A stretch of DNA of 64,000 bases from Halichondria panicea (Eukaryota > Porifera > Demospongiae > Suberitida > Halichondriidae): contig NC_087387.1 of assembly GCF_963675165.1 (NCBI RefSeq), positions 3,622,990-3,686,989 on the forward strand, in the 5' to 3' direction. Both the position numbers and the translations under genes were made by a program. Under the pieces are notes generated by a model. The model did not search any database, had not been told where the DNA came from, and worked only from the letters and a program-made list of their open reading frames with translations. This document shows, in pieces, positions 1-11,939 of the stretch. Numbering within the stretch: position 1 is the first letter of the stretch; every line of letters begins with the position of its first letter.

Positions 1-785
1 CATACGGTTAGCATGTGGTATAGCCACCACTTGAGTTGCCACAAATATCTTGGCAAACGTTGCACAAGTCTCTACACGGAGTTTGACCTGGGTACTGTTT
101 GCCGTGCAACAGTGACGGCTTGCGAGTCTATAAAATCAGTGCCCTCAAGGCAAGGGAGTTTATGAATACGCGGAGTTTAAGTTAAAACCCCACCCAGTTG
201 CTATGATACAAACCCCTATGTGTTTTCCGGAATTGTATAATCACATGTATATTAGCTGTATACTTCTAGTTTCTTGGTGATATCGAGAGAGAGGCGGAAT
301 TAACATCCCGTTGCTACATTGTTGCCTAGTGCAATATGCAGCATAATGCACTGCTGAAAGTCATAATGCATTACCACAAAACGCCCCTCTGGCATTAGAC
401 AGACAATGAGAAATAACAAATATCAAAGTAAGTCCAGCCATGCAGGAATGTTCAGCACTGCTGGAATTTCTTCTTTGCAACCATGCGGGTTTTTAAATTG
501 TCCAAGGTTCATTTTGTGGAAGATTCTGTGTTCCTAGACCTAGCCCTCCACCTCGTGATACATGTCAATTCTGTTGCTATGCCCTCAGGATATAAACTAG
601 TTATAACACGTGCACTTGGGATGCATGGCATATATTGCACTCAGCCCTCAGGGCGTAAAACTGTATCATAATTTTGTATTAGCACTCTTGTGTAGTGCAG
701 TATAATACATACTGTACACAATAATTATGTTTTACTTTTGGAAGTATACGTAGCAGTTTTGTGAGTTGGTTTATGGTATTTATAG
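1..785. repeat. WDR19 intron with two dispersed repeat copies
   Basis: No exon is seen before 786. Bases about 129-218 match 5346-5440 on the same strand and 58322-58441 inverted (shared stretch runs from tataaaatcagtg to the ccccacccagttgctatga block). Bases about 285-655 are an inverted copy of about 5640-6365, sharing the segments around ttgtccaaggttcattttg and gaattaacatcccgttgcta. Short ORFs here have no recognisable protein and are taken as chance. Confidence 0.6.
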
Positions 786-3700
786 GAGAAAGGCTGGTGA
801 GCTGCTAGAGAGAGTGACATCCCCAAGGTTACATGCTCAGTATGCCAAGGCATGTGAGGCTGATAAAAGTTACAAGGAAGCTGCTAGGGCATACGAGGCC
901 GCCAAGGATTATGACAATGCTGTCAGGTACTGTAAATCATCTTTGCACTATACCGTATGTACTTGATTAAACGCCCGGGCGTTTATTTCCTAGCAGCATC
1001 TGTAGAGGGGGCGTTTAAACGAGATGGGCGCTTATTCGAAACGGGCGTTTATTATTTTGTCTACTTCAAACTCATGCTCATCAGCAGTTATTATGCTCTT
1101 TTTGGCTGCTGCCACAGCTCTCAGCTTCAATCTTAAGTCGTAGGAGTGGTGTTTCTCCCTCTGTGTCCTCTCTGCCATAATAAATAGATTATTCTATGCT
1201 GCCATTGTTTCAGCTGGTTCCACGTGCTAATTCAGCTCCACCCACAGTGCCACGACCCATACATGGGCGATTATTTAAGAGGGGCGTGTATTGGCAAAGA
1301 CAGCTTTTACCATGGGCGTTTAATCAAGTAAATACGGTATATACATTTGAAATATTGTTGTAGTATGTGTTACTATACACTACATGTAGCTACTAACTTG
1401 AAGTGCATATTGTTGAAAATGGTTGTACAGGATTTATCTGTCACATTTAAAGTCTCTTGACGATGCTGTGAGGATTGTGAAAGAGTCTCAATCAATAGAT
1501 GGTGCCAAACTGGTTGCAAAGTAAGTGGCAACTTCGTAACTACATTACTGTGCAGTCACAAAAGTGTGTGTGTCTTTTATGGGTATACAGATTCTTCCAG
1601 AAATTGGGTGATGTCGCCTCAGCATTGCAATTCCTGGTGTTGTCTAAGTGTCAAGAGGAAGCTTTTCAGATGGCAGAGGTATACTTTTATATGCGTGTAC
1701 TAAACTGTATGAAATTGTGCGTACATGGATTATTACGGTCTGTCTCAACATTTCTTGATAATAATGTGCCTCTATAAAGAATATTCTTACTGTGCATGCA
1801 TGGCTAGAGCTACAACTACATGGATCAGTATGCTGAAGTGATTGGAAGCGATGCCAGTGTAGACGACTATCTCCGGATGGCTTCTCACTTCAGGAAAAAC
1901 AACGAGCATTTCAAGGCTGGTGAATTCTTTTTCAAAGCAGATGTGTACGACAAGGTATTTAAATACACCTCTGTGTGCAACTACAGTAAATTTATTGTTT
2001 GCAATTGTAGGCTTTGTCACATTTTCTTCGCTGCCCCATGTCTATGTATCCTGATGGAGAGCATATCGATATGGCAATTAAAGTAGTTGGCAATGCCAAA
2101 GAGGACTCTCTGACTGACCAGCTAACCGGCTACTTGATGGGAGGAAATGATGCTACTCCCAAGGTAAATGTAGTGTGAGATATACATAGTACCTTATATT
2201 TATACCATTAAGTGTACCCTCGTGATTAATTACGCCTCGAGGCGGCTACAGTAAAGCTGACTGTGTGTGTGTGTGTGCCTGTGTCTGTGTCTGTTCCAGC
2301 TGGTCTGCTCAACGGTTGCAATGCGACGAAAACTAACAGCTTCTATAGGCTTGTAGCCATGTTCTCTTGGATTTGATTCGTGGATTTGCAAACTAAAGCA
2401 GCTTTGTTCTCTAGTTATGTGATATTACTTACAGTAAAGGCTGTTGCAGTCTCTTCAGAATCTTTTGTAGCATCATTTGTTCGCACAAAGTGTCTGTGCA
2501 ACTTAGTCTTGCACTAAAGCGCTACATGTAGCTTGCTGCAAGAAAGAGTCAGAAAAGAGCGACTGCAAAGCTGCTGCCAGATCAGAGTTGCAGCAGCCAT
2601 TGCAAACTTTAATCTACTGCGGTTTCACCCCTTTTCTGCGCATGCGCATTCCATCCCACGAGATTCTGAAACAGAATACAATTTCTCTTCTTCTTTTCAT
2701 TCTTTTCATGAGGTCCTGGTAAGCCACCAAACACTATAATTATACAGTAGACTCTCGCTATTCCGGCTCTCTAAAGTACGGCCACCTCGATATACCGGCC
2801 ATTTGGCTTGGCACGGAATGCTATCTATATTATGTTTACTGCACAAAACTCACCCTGAAGTACGGCCACTCGCTATTCCGTTTACCGGCCAGTGCTGGCT
2901 GTCCCAAACAAGGTTTTCAATCTAATTTTATACGTATATTACGACCGGATATGACGTTTTGGGTGTGGTTTAGCAAATAAAATTGGATTACACTTAAATA
3001 GAGAACAGAATGATTCATTATCCTTCATTATCCTCGAGACAAGAACTGCAAAAGTAGTCATTGGATTCGAGGTAAGGTCGTTTTTAAGCCGCGGCTATTT
3101 CCTGAGCTACAGCCACCTCGCTATTCCGGCCAAGCTGCATGGTCCCAAGGGTGACTGGATTAACGAGAGTCTACTGTACCATGTAGACATACAACTATTT
3201 CTCTGGACCCCCACCGTTTGTCATCGACAGGAAATGCAAACTTGGAATTTATTGTGTCAACAATTCCAATATCAAAATAATAACGTTAGTTAATGTACAG
3301 TGTAGAGGGGTTTATGACAGTAAACCTCCCGACTACGAGGGCGTAAGCCCGAGGGGAGGTGTGGTTTACTGTCATAAACCCCAAGGCACTGTGCATTAAT
3401 TGATATATGTCCCATCTGATTGGCTGACTGGTTGCTATGCATCAAGCTGCATGACTACCACATAGCAACACTATTTAAACAAGAAGACAACTAGGAAAAG
3501 AGAGCTCGTCCACACACCAGGGCTGCTGTCCACACTCAAATCCTTGCGCAGCCTGGACAGAATATGAGCAGCCAGCCCCTCCCTCAAAGCGAACGGTACA
3601 GAGCCGGCCACTCCCAATCTCTGTTCAATTAGTCAGCCCCTCCCTCCACTTACTGCGCAGCAACCAGCCAGAAGAAACAACACAGCTAGCTCTAGACGGT

Positions 3701-6700
3701 GTCTAGACCCGTCCAGCTCTCTTCAGCTATGCCAGGCTAGTAGGCAAGCAAAGGTAAGCTTAAAATAGCCACTCCTATATTATTAATAAACTGGCTTCTT
3801 TTTCTTTGAATGCAGAAGCTGAACAGGCCTAGTGCAGTGTGTGCAGTACTAGTGCTAGTGAGCAAGTCTGCCTGAGCCAGCTAGTCTCCCAGAGTGTCTC
3901 TAAAGCAGCTCCTTCTGCAAGCACACAGCAGAATTTTTGATGAACTAGTCTTACAGACTACACCCAACTCTATGTTATAGATAGTACATGGGCATGAGGT
4001 ATCTATGTGTTATAGTGTCCCATATCACGAGGGCTTTGCCCGAGGGATGAGGGACGCTATAACCATAGATACCGAATGCACATGTGCTAACTGATTTAGA
4101 TCCCACTTTTCATTGGCTGCCTCAGGCAAGAAGTGTATCTATAAAAGCAGCAAGCCTTAGCAACAGCTTTATTTTTGAAAATGTCCTGTTCTGACTATCT
4201 AGTCTAGATGATTTCTGCTAAAAAAAACCTTTGCATTGGCCTTGCTTCAACATTGGAATGGACAAACTAGTGACTCCACCTTGTGCAGGAAGCGCTCTGC
4301 AACAAATGAGCCCAGCCTCCTCTTTCTCTTTCTCTGCACTCAAGCCCCCACCCCAGCTCAAGCTTCTCAGTAAACTGTTCTGATATGTACGGCTAGCTAG
4401 CAAGGAACAGCTTGCAGCAATGCTACAGTGCACTATCGTTCCCAAAAAGACACAGGAGTCTACTGAAGTAAACAATTTGAAACATGGCTGCAGGATAGAA
4501 ACAGAAGTCAGGAGGACGAAGTTTACAAATGCTACAAGTTGAAGACATGCTTGTGACAATGGACCCAGAACTGTTAAAATCATTGGCTCTTAGTGTTCCT
4601 CGTAGAGACAAGAAAAAATACTGGTGAACCCTACCATCAACCCAGCAAACGCTATAGAAACTGGTAGTGAAAAAACTGAACAGCCATAGCTAATTATCAT
4701 GCAGCTACAGCTTTATTATCATTTCTGTACATTCAAAAATTGTACTTGTACTTTATACCCTCAAGCTTATAATTCCCTGGGAAACTATGAGATTATGGCT
4801 CATAATTCCCTGCTAAACACACACAAGTGGGATCTAAGTGTTTCATTTTGGAGTTGCAAGACATTTCATTCATCTTCATTCATCAAAACACCATTATTTT
4901 AATTTTAGTTGCATATGCTTGAGGTGCCAATTTATGAGCCATATTTTCCCTTAGCCCTGAGGTGCCAATTTATGACAGTTAAACCCCACTAGACTACATG
5001 GCAAAAGTGTAGTACGTGGGAAATATTTATACTTATTGTCCACTAGCTACATCAGAATTTATGGCAGTAAACCAAGGACGATGGCTCGAAGCCCCGAGGC
5101 CAAGGACGGTTTACATTCGAATGTAGTGAGACAATAAGTATTAAATACGAAAACTGCTTGCTACCTAGGCTACCTCACCCCAAGGTGCATACAACTAGCT
5201 ATTATAACAGTCTCAAAAACTATTAAAACGAATAAAAGTTTGTCTGTACAACTTGTAGCCAGTGCTAAGCTTCTAGCTCTAACTTGTCCATGTCGAAGCA
5301 GTGAGCCCTACCCATCTGTCCTGGCCTGTGTAGATGTAGTACATGTATAAAATCAGTGCGCCCTCAAGGTAAGGGAGTTTATGAGGAGTGCGGAGTTGAT
5401 GGTAGTTAACCCCACCCAGTTGCTATGATACAGACCCCAAATGGGGTATAATAATTGTTGCTTTTTGACCTCTGAGATCAAAGGAATAGCAGTGCCAATA
5501 TAATTATGTTATAGTTATAACACGGGCACGAGGGATGTATGGAATATATTGCACTGAAGCACGAGGGCGCCAGCCCCGAGGGCTGAGTGCAATATATGCC
5601 ATGCAGCCCGAGTTCACGTGTTATAACTAGTTTATATCCCGAGGGCATAGCAACATAACACTGTCCTAGTAACACAATATAAACAGCACAAAAAAAGACA
5701 GAGACAACTCTAGACACAGCTCCATCTCTTCTCTCTTCTAGACACCAGTATCTGCAGCGTATAAGATTGGCATGACCGACAAATGGCTTGACACAAAATT
5801 GTTGGAGTTTCAACTGAAATCTGCAAAACAGCCCCACCCCACTTCTGGTGCTGCAAAACAGCCCCGCCCCACTTACTGCTGCAAAGAAACAGCCCCACCC
5901 CACTACTCAGTGAATACTAGCTGGCTGGTCTACGCTCGGCCTCATATAAACCAAGCCAAGAAAGCTCGCTTCTACACTGCTGCAAAATAGCTCATGCCCC
6001 CAGCAAAAAGAGCCACTTCTAGTGCTACGGTGTAGCAGAATTGACATCAATCACGATGTCGAGGACTAGGTCGATCTAGGAACACAGAATCTTCCACAAA
6101 ATGAATCTTGGACAATTTTAAAACCTGCATGGTTGCAAGAAGAAACTCCAGCAGTGCTGAACATTCATTCCTGCATGGCTGGACATACTTTGATACTTGT
6201 TATTTCTCATGCGTATTAATTTAATTTAAATTTAATTGTCTGTCTAATTGCCAGAGGGGCGTTTTGCGGTCAGTGCAATATGACTTTCAGCAGTGCAATA
6301 TGCTTCATATTGCACTTGGCAACAACGTAGCAACGGGATATAAGGCATAATTATTGCACTGTGGCACTGTGGTCAGTTCTGTATATGGCTTACAGAAATG
6401 TGACCTTTCAGTGAAGTTTCCACCTCCTATCCAAACCAGAGGAGGTTGATCATGTTGTTAAGTAATCTTCTAATTTTCTTTGCAACCTCCAATTCGTACA
6501 GTAAATGCACAGAAACCATAGAAGGAACCCCAACCCGCTGAGTCAGCACTTTTTCATTCTAGAGCGTTTTAATGTCTGTCTTGTATTACGTCTTTGTTAG
6601 TCTATGAGTCGTAGTAGTTTAAAACTATCGTTGCTACACCTGCTATATTAAGACAGGAGTCAGAGAAACAAGGAAAGTGCAGCAACAACTGGAATTTTGT

Positions 6701-8758
6701 GACTAATCTTAGTTTCTGGCTTATTACTTCGAGTATGACTATGCTACTCACTTTTTAGTGTCACTAAAATAATATTGTTAGCATCATTTCCTACTAGTCT
6801 AAAAGGCTACGGTCGTTTGCAACCTTTTGATTTAGCTAAGAAACTTGCAGAGATAGCTACTTTCTCTGCAAGTTTCCAGGAGGTTACAAAGAAAATTAGA
6901 AGATTAACAATTGTGACCAACTTTCTCTGTACCCAAATCATAGTGACACACTTATGAGACAGTAATGGTTCCTGTGGTAAATCTACTTGACAGCATAATT
7001 ATGCATGGTTTCAATGCAATTACTACCATACCGTAGAGGGTAATTTTCGTGGGGCAAAGTATCCGTGGTTTTCGTGGTTGAAGGTCGACCACGAATATTT
7101 TACCCACGAATGAAGCGACCTTGCTTACCTTTACCTGCAGTGCAAGCTCCAACCACGAAAATATTACGCATGAAATGTCTCAATATTGCTGAACCATCAA
7201 TATTGCTGAACCACGAATATTTTGTCCGCCGAAAATTATTACCCGCTCCAGCCACCAAAAACAGAGCAAAACTATTATTTTTTTTCGCAGCTATGTAGCA
7301 AGTGGTTTCTCTATGCTGGTTTCTATATATATTATACGTACAACTAATGATTTTCAAGGCAGCAAATTAGTTATTACATGGCAATTCGTGCCACAAACAG
7401 TTCATTGGCCCTTGTAGTAGATAATGATCTCGGGCCTTTACATAGCCATGTAATAACTATTACATACAACAATAACACAAACTATAATCACCTTTTCTAT
7501 AACTAAGCGAAAGCAAAAAAAATGGCGAATGTTTTAAGTTGCAAATTTCATGAGAATTACCTTCACCAGGATGCCAAGTACTTATTCCGACTCAACTTAG
7601 CTACTGGAAAGTATCGTGAAGCTGCTAGAGCTGCTTTGCTTATTGCAAGGGAGGACCAAACTGCAGGGAATTACCGCAATGCTCATGATGTGCTCTTCTA
7701 TATGTACTCAGGTAAATCGATTTACTGTCTGGTGTAGTTAGTGTAATATGATGTGATGTGTTGTGTTGGTGCAGAGCTTGTCAAGCACAGTATCAAGATT
7801 CCCTCTGACATGGCCTTCAATCTAATGATTCTTCACAGCTATATCCTTGTAAAAGTAGGATTCTCCAACTATTTTTATGTGCTCATGCGCTCACTGACAT
7901 TCAATTTACAGATGCATGTTAAGTTAGGGGACCATTTGAAAGGAGCCAGAATGCTTATACGTGTTGCCAACAACATCAGCAAGTTCCCTTCCCGTAAACT
8001 CTATTAGTACTATTATTGAATGTTTGATTGAAAAAGTCCCGTTTCAGACATTGTTCCGATCTTGACTTCTACTGTGATCGAATGCCATCGGTCTGGGCTG
8101 CGGAACTCTGCTTTCTCATACGCAGCAATGTTGATGAGACCAGAGTATCGACAGAAAATTGACCCTAAGTGGAAGAAAAAAATAGAGCAGATTGTCAGGT
8201 AAGATTATTAAAAGTTACATGATAATTAGTAATACTTGTAGGAAGCCAGACAAAAGCGAACTAGAAGAAGAGCTACTCCCTTGTCCATACTGCGATCACT
8301 TGGTACCTCAAACAAAGTTAGACTGTCCACAGTGCAAGAATACAATACCATATTGTATTGTGACGGTAGGCCAAGGAAGTCGACATGCTCTCTAGATTAA
8401 AGCTTTCTTAATAGGGCTATCATATGGAGAAAAATAATTGGACTCAATGTCCACATTGCAAGTTTCCTGCTCTCTATTCCGAATTTCAGAGGTACGTTGG
8501 TTGGAAGCTGATAGGTGTGTGTACAAGTGCTAACTCTTACCTGTGCGTGACTTTGTACACGACTACCTGTATCTCGATGAAACTGCATCTCATCGAACCA
8601 ACATAGTGTTAATGTTGTCACTTCTTACATGTGTGCATCCAACTGACAGGTTTCTGAAGGGTTCCACTGATTTTAGTTGCCCTATGTGCTCAAAGAAAGT
8701 TGACAATGTAGAAGTCACTAAAGTGGAAAATGTTTCAGCAGTGCTGCTTACTATGTAG
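786..8758 (+). CDS. WDR19: WDR19 / IFT144 (C-terminal part; 5' exons lie left of the window)
   Basis: Subunit of the intraflagellar transport complex A, needed for retrograde transport and membrane-protein entry in cilia. Twelve exons by my calls: 786-926, 1431-1520, 1591-1678, 1808-1954, 2011-2163, 7570-7711, 7775-7854, 7912-7993, 8048-8198, 8242-8365, 8415-8491, 8650-8758 (TAG stop). All junctions are GT-AG with matching phases. The product follows the conserved C-terminal half of vertebrate WDR19: TPR-like segments ([68 protein letters not shown]) and then the terminal zinc-binding Cys pairs CPYC, CPQC, CPHC and CPMC. The N-terminal WD40 propellers are off the window. The intron 2164-7569 is 5.4 kb against mostly 50-500 bp elsewhere and is filled with MITEs. 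Identification is near certain; exact splice sites are by eye. Confidence 0.93.
953..1337. repeat. MITE, CCGTA-type ends, TA target duplication
   Basis: Left end ccgtatgtacttgattaaac and right end gtttaatcaagtaaatacgg are inverted copies with one mismatch. TA flanks both sides (951-952 and 1338-1339). The body contains repeated gggcgtttat units. It lies in a WDR19 intron. TA duplication points to Tc1/mariner-type mobilisation; no transposase ORF is present. Confidence 0.75.
2245..2560 (-). repeat. Dispersed repeat, inverted copy of 50110-50470 and 52240-52460
   Basis: On the reverse strand it shares tctcaagagaa-type, ccgttgagcag and ttccagctg blocks and a segment about shared Leu/Gln-free non-coding sequence (tgcaaagctg, cagtcag ctttactgta) with two other places in the window. 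It holds a (TG)n stretch at 2261-2280. It begins 80 bases after a WDR19 exon. Confidence 0.55.
2745..3176. mobile_element. Tigger/pogo-like MITE, 432 bp, complete
   Basis: The ends are inverted: cagtagactctcgctattcc at the left, and the reverse complement of the right end reads cagtagactctcgttaatcc. TA flanks both sides (2743-2744, 3177-3178). CAGT...CTCG ends with TA duplications are typical of pogo/Tigger elements. Internal units repeat the end motif (gccacctcgatataccggcc, gccactcgctattccg). No transposase. A second, 3'-truncated copy is at 49089-49550. Confidence 0.8.
3299..3393. repeat. Palindromic element with CGAGGGC/GCCCGAG apex
   Basis: Arms ggggtttatgacagtaaac and gtttactgtcataaacccc (3307-3382) fold on an apex reading cgagggcgtaagcccgag; outer bases cagtgta and ggcactg extend the pairing imperfectly. 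It is one of several hairpins in this window with the same kind of apex. Confidence 0.7.
3998..4072. repeat. Palindromic element with CGAGGGC/GCCCGAG apex
   Basis: Arms gtatctatgtgttatagtgt and acgctataaccatagatac face each other around cgagggctttgcccgagg. The arms differ in sequence from the other hairpins, so only the apex is shared. It lies in the long WDR19 intron. Confidence 0.65.
5029..5440. repeat. Dispersed ~400-bp repeat with internal hairpin
   Basis: An inverted partner is at about 58322-58745. Shared landmarks are atacttattgtccacta, tctcaaaaactatt, gtagccagtgct, gaccatctgtcct-like sequence and the 3' part ccccacccagttgctatga. The left part (5029-5140) is itself a hairpin closed by acttattgtc and gacaataagt, with a GAAGCCCCGAGGCC-type apex. 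Confidence 0.6.
5512..5628. repeat. Palindromic element with CGAGGGC/GCCCCGAGGGC apex
   Basis: tagttataacacgggcacga pairs with the reverse of agttcacgtgttataacta, and atattgcact with agtgcaatat, around cgagggcgccagccccgagg. The whole lies at one end of a larger dispersed repeat (5460-6365). Confidence 0.7.
5640..6365. repeat. Dispersed repeat, inverted copy of 285-655
   Basis: The part 6070-6350 is the reverse complement of about 290-540 with scattered differences, read through blocks such as gttgcaagaagaaactccag, gccagaggggcgttttg and gtagcaacgggatat. Two copies in opposite orientation about 5 kb apart flank much of the WDR19 long intron. Confidence 0.65.
7031..7246. repeat. MITE of the CCGTATAGCGGGTAATTTTCG family
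   Basis: Left end ccgtagagggtaattttcgt and internal facing copies of ccacgaatattttaccc and gtggttttcgtgg. The right end stops at attacccgct without the last bases. Other copies are 19083-19267, 25612-25807, 38544-38734, 60722-60847, 61392-61560, and related ones at 55015-55238 and 63951-64000. TA precedes the left end. Confidence 0.7.
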
Positions 8759-8825
8759 GTAAAAGTGTATGACAATGTAATTATGTAAGTATACTGTTAG
8801 AAATGTTATTTTGATTACTACTAAA

Positions 8826-8831
8826 AATAAA
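8826..8831 (+). terminator. Polyadenylation signal of WDR19
   Basis: An AATAAA hexamer lies 67 bases after the TAG stop of the last WDR19 exon, in AT-rich sequence. No other AATAAA is nearer. Confidence 0.5.
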
Positions 8832-8924
8832 TGGCGTTTGTCGATGTAAAAATAATTATACGTCCATGCTCATTATTTAATAATCAATTATTGGCTTGGT
8901 ATATTTATGTACAGTGTACTAAAG

Positions 8925-9185
8925 TGTACTCTCTGTATGGCAGACACGTTGGTGTAATTATACCCTCTATCTTTTATTCAGAGAGTGTCAAAATAATTGC
9001 ATGTAGGGATTATCTGGAATCTCAATTATCCCGCTTGGCAATCTGCAATAGCTATCGCTAGCTAGTTATATTCAGAGAGTATTGGTTGCATGTATAGGGA
9101 ATCTCAATTATCCCGCTTGCATAGCATTCTGCAATAGCTATCGCTGTATAGCAGACGTGTTGGTGTAATTATACCCTCTATCTTT
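8925..9185. repeat. Short local direct repeats
   Basis: The blocks gttggtgtaattataccctc and tctcaattatcccgcttg...ctgcaatagctatcgct each occur twice within 260 bases, interleaved with two copies of ttcagagagt. This looks like a local duplication that has since decayed. Nothing coding is seen. Confidence 0.55.
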
Positions 9186-9489
9186 TCCCTACAGGCGCAT
9201 GCGCTCTCGTTAACCAGATTATATGGTAGTACCGATTTAATTGTAAGACTCCACTGCAAGCAAAAATCAGGACATCATTTGCTAATTTTGCGTACAGAGC
9301 GGTCAACCCAATGCCATGCAGCATAATTAGTGTACTCCTAATGTACTCCTGCATGGTATATATATGGCTGTTACCAAGGGCAATCAACTATAGCAGTGTG
9401 ACAAGCTTAGCGTTATAGTAAACAACTGATTATCAAACACATGCTATTTTCGAACGCTTGTTCTCGAGGACAGCGGCTCAGAGCACTAA

Positions 9490-10050
9490 ACTGATAGTAC
9501 CTAGGTAACGCTATTCAGTCCGAACTCACGGCCAACAGAAAGCTTCCTCGGCGGAGTGACAAGGCCAAACACCTAGTTTGAACATAGACACGATTCTATA
9601 TGATGATTGCCCATGTTCTTCAAGTCTAGCTCTTCAACAGGACTGTACACACCAGTGAGCTGGGGTTGAGGCTCAGTAGTGAAAATACGAAATTCAGTTT
9701 TCTGTTGATAATAGCTCTACTTATGGGATCGAACTGTTCCTAGCAGGCAATTCAAGGCAGTTGGGAGTCCCTGGATAGTTCCGAAGATTTTTCTGTTCAT
9801 CCTCTCAAGCATTACAACTTCCTACAACCAAAGTTCCAATCCGAATAGGAGAATGGGTAAGCATAGTGTCCTGTATAGTTTCAGGATGTCCGAATCTAGC
9901 ACCCACCGCATTGAGAACAAAAAAAGCACTACGTCCACGTGAGGCTCTTTCATTCGTTCTGGGCATTGTTGATGGGAAGACTGATTTTAGTATGCCTAAG
10001 TGGTGGGCTTCATCCTCTTCATTGATTATAAAGTCACAAATTACCACCAT
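9490..10050 (-). pseudogene. Non-LTR retrotransposon (LINE) reverse transcriptase fragment, frame-broken
   Basis: The reverse strand from 10050 reads a segment containing EEDEAHHLGILKSVFPST and GRSAFFVLNAVGARFG, ending at a stop at 9805. After a frame change it continues with MLERMNRKIFGTIQGLP and LLGTVRSHK. This order (LGI..., RSAFFALNAVGSRFG, LERxHRKILRTIQGLP) is typical of the region behind the catalytic core in one group of animal LINEs. The catalytic motif itself is not present. Several stops and shifts show the copy is dead. The family name is not certain. Confidence 0.7.
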
Positions 10051-10159
10051 AATCTAGTATAATGTGAATCAGTTTCCTTCAATGTCTGTTACAATTATGC
10101 GCATAACATGCACACGTTATACCCAGTGTTATAATTATTATAATTATGCTAACACCACC

Positions 10160-10345
10160 TTATGTTACCCCCCTCTTACCAGCCTAACCTCTACCCTTAA
10201 GCCTAACCCCCCCCCCCCCCCCCCCCCCCCCCACTCCGTACCTTTATGCTAACACCTTACGCTATCCTCTTACCCCTAACCCTATACTCTTACCTCTAAC
10301 CCATTATAAAACATGATTATAACCCCTAGCCCTCACCCTTACATT
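10160..10345. repeat. C-rich low-complexity tract with 26-base C run
   Basis: A pyrimidine-rich strand with units such as cctaacc, cttacccctaaccctat and cttacctctaaccc surrounds an uninterrupted run of 26 C at 10207-10232. It vaguely recalls CCCTAA telomere repeats, but the units are irregular. The length of the C run may be a sequencing artefact. Confidence 0.5.
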
Positions 10346-10864
10346 TATTCCTCCTCATCCTACTATATTTTATGTGCACATTATGCGAAATACATGCATA
10401 ATTATTACATCGATCACTTGTATGAATGGGACATTATGCACATTATATAAAAATTATTTTTACTTGTACAATGATGTGCTCTGACACTAAGGAATATCCA
10501 TTGGAACTCTCAGGATACTCCAGGGTACAAATCCCATGTACCCTGCTAGGGTGTACATTCATGTACCCTATTGTACATTGGCTGTGGTCAACCTGAAGCC
10601 CACCCTCCACCCTCTCTTTTAAAGAACACTACCAGACAAAATCTGTGGAAAGCACAAAAATGTGCAGGTGTCAGAAGTTGTAAAAGTGGTTTGTCAAGTG
10701 CAAGCAAACCACACAAAAATAATGTGCACAGTGCGTGCACGGCATGGCAGGGATCAAAGAGTGTTACTACTACTCAGTTGTAAAATTCATGCATGGGTTG
10801 GATGACAGCTTCTAATCAATAGGTGTTCATAGTACAAGCTATATATACCTGTACCATGATATCT

Positions 10865-11406
10865 GCGTGTATTGTTATTGTACTACCTCGGTGCAGTTGT
10901 ATGTATTCCCTCAGGGAATACATAGAACTGCCCTCGGTAGTACAAATCCAATACACCCTTGATATTCATGGTACAACTATTACATGTATAATGTGGGCAT
11001 GTTATGCCATTGTACAAAGTCATGCTAATGATTATAACATGCATAAAATAATCAATCCTGCACTAATGTCCCACATTACGACAAATACTCTAATAAAGTG
11101 ATTACTCCAATTACGGTGATTACACTCATTACACCCCTGTGAGTCGAGTGATTAGTATAATTGGCTAAGAGTGCAATATGGGATCAAAGCGTGTGTATTG
11201 TTATTGTACTACCTCGGTGCAGTTGTATGTAATCCCTCGGGGAATACATAGGTCGAACTGCCCTAGGTAGTCAAATCCAATACACCCTTGATATTCATGG
11301 TACAACTATTACATGTATAATGTGGGCATGTTATGCCATTGTACAAAGTCATGCTAATGCATTATATAACATGTATAAAAATAATCAACCCTGCACTTAT
11401 GTCCCA
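10865..11406. repeat. Tandem duplication, 326-base offset
   Basis: About 215 bases starting gtgtattgttattgtactac at 10867 recur from 11193 with few differences, through ccttgatattcatggtacaa, gcatgttatgccattgtaca and on to tgtccca. Each copy contains its own small palindrome around tgtattccctcagggaatac. GATTACA-type sequence separates the copies. Confidence 0.75.
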
Positions 11407-11475
11407 TTATGGTGATTACACTAATTACACCCCTGTGAGTCGGGTGATTAGTATAATTGGCTAAGAGTGCAATAT

Positions 11476-11573
11476 GGGATTAATAGCACGAGTAACAAGC
11501 AATGGCAAGGATACTAATTGCACGAGGCGCAGCCGAGTGCTATTAACCTTGCCAGTGCTTGTTATGAGTCCCT
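11476..11573. repeat. Palindrome with CGAGGCGCAGCCGAG apex
   Basis: gggattaatagcacgagtaa and its partner around ttgttatgagtccc, together with caatggcaagg and ccttgccagtg, pair across the apex cacgaggcgcagccgagtgc. A degenerate inverted counterpart is at about 12775-12845. Confidence 0.65.
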
Positions 11574-11939
11574 AATTAATTATTGCACGAGTAGCCATAC
11601 TATTGATTGTTAATCATTATTTTGTGATGCAGTTTTAAGGACATTTTTAGCTGCAGTCTCAGTAAAATTTCCCGCCGTCGTCAAGGTATTACTGATACGC
11701 GATTAATCACTGTAAGAATCACAGTAAATAATAGAATAACATACGATTACACCCATTACGGTGATTACAGCCATTGTGGCGATTACATGCAGTGATTATA
11801 CTCATTGCGGTGATTACATACATTACAGTGATTACAGCCATTACGGTAATTATACGTTACAGCGATTACATACATTACGATGATTACACCCATTATGGTG
11901 ATCACACCCATTAATTACGGCGATTACAGCCATTATACT

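Noticed and set aside
4218..4611. 121- and 62-codon minus-strand ORFs
   Set aside because: No domain, signal or partner exon; within a repeat-rich WDR19 intron.
9866..10057. 63-codon plus-strand ORF
   Set aside because: Antisense to the LINE fragment, whose motifs read on the minus strand.
10160..10345. Interstitial telomere repeat
   Set aside because: Only isolated CCCTAA-like units and irregular spacing; low-complexity C-rich DNA explains it.
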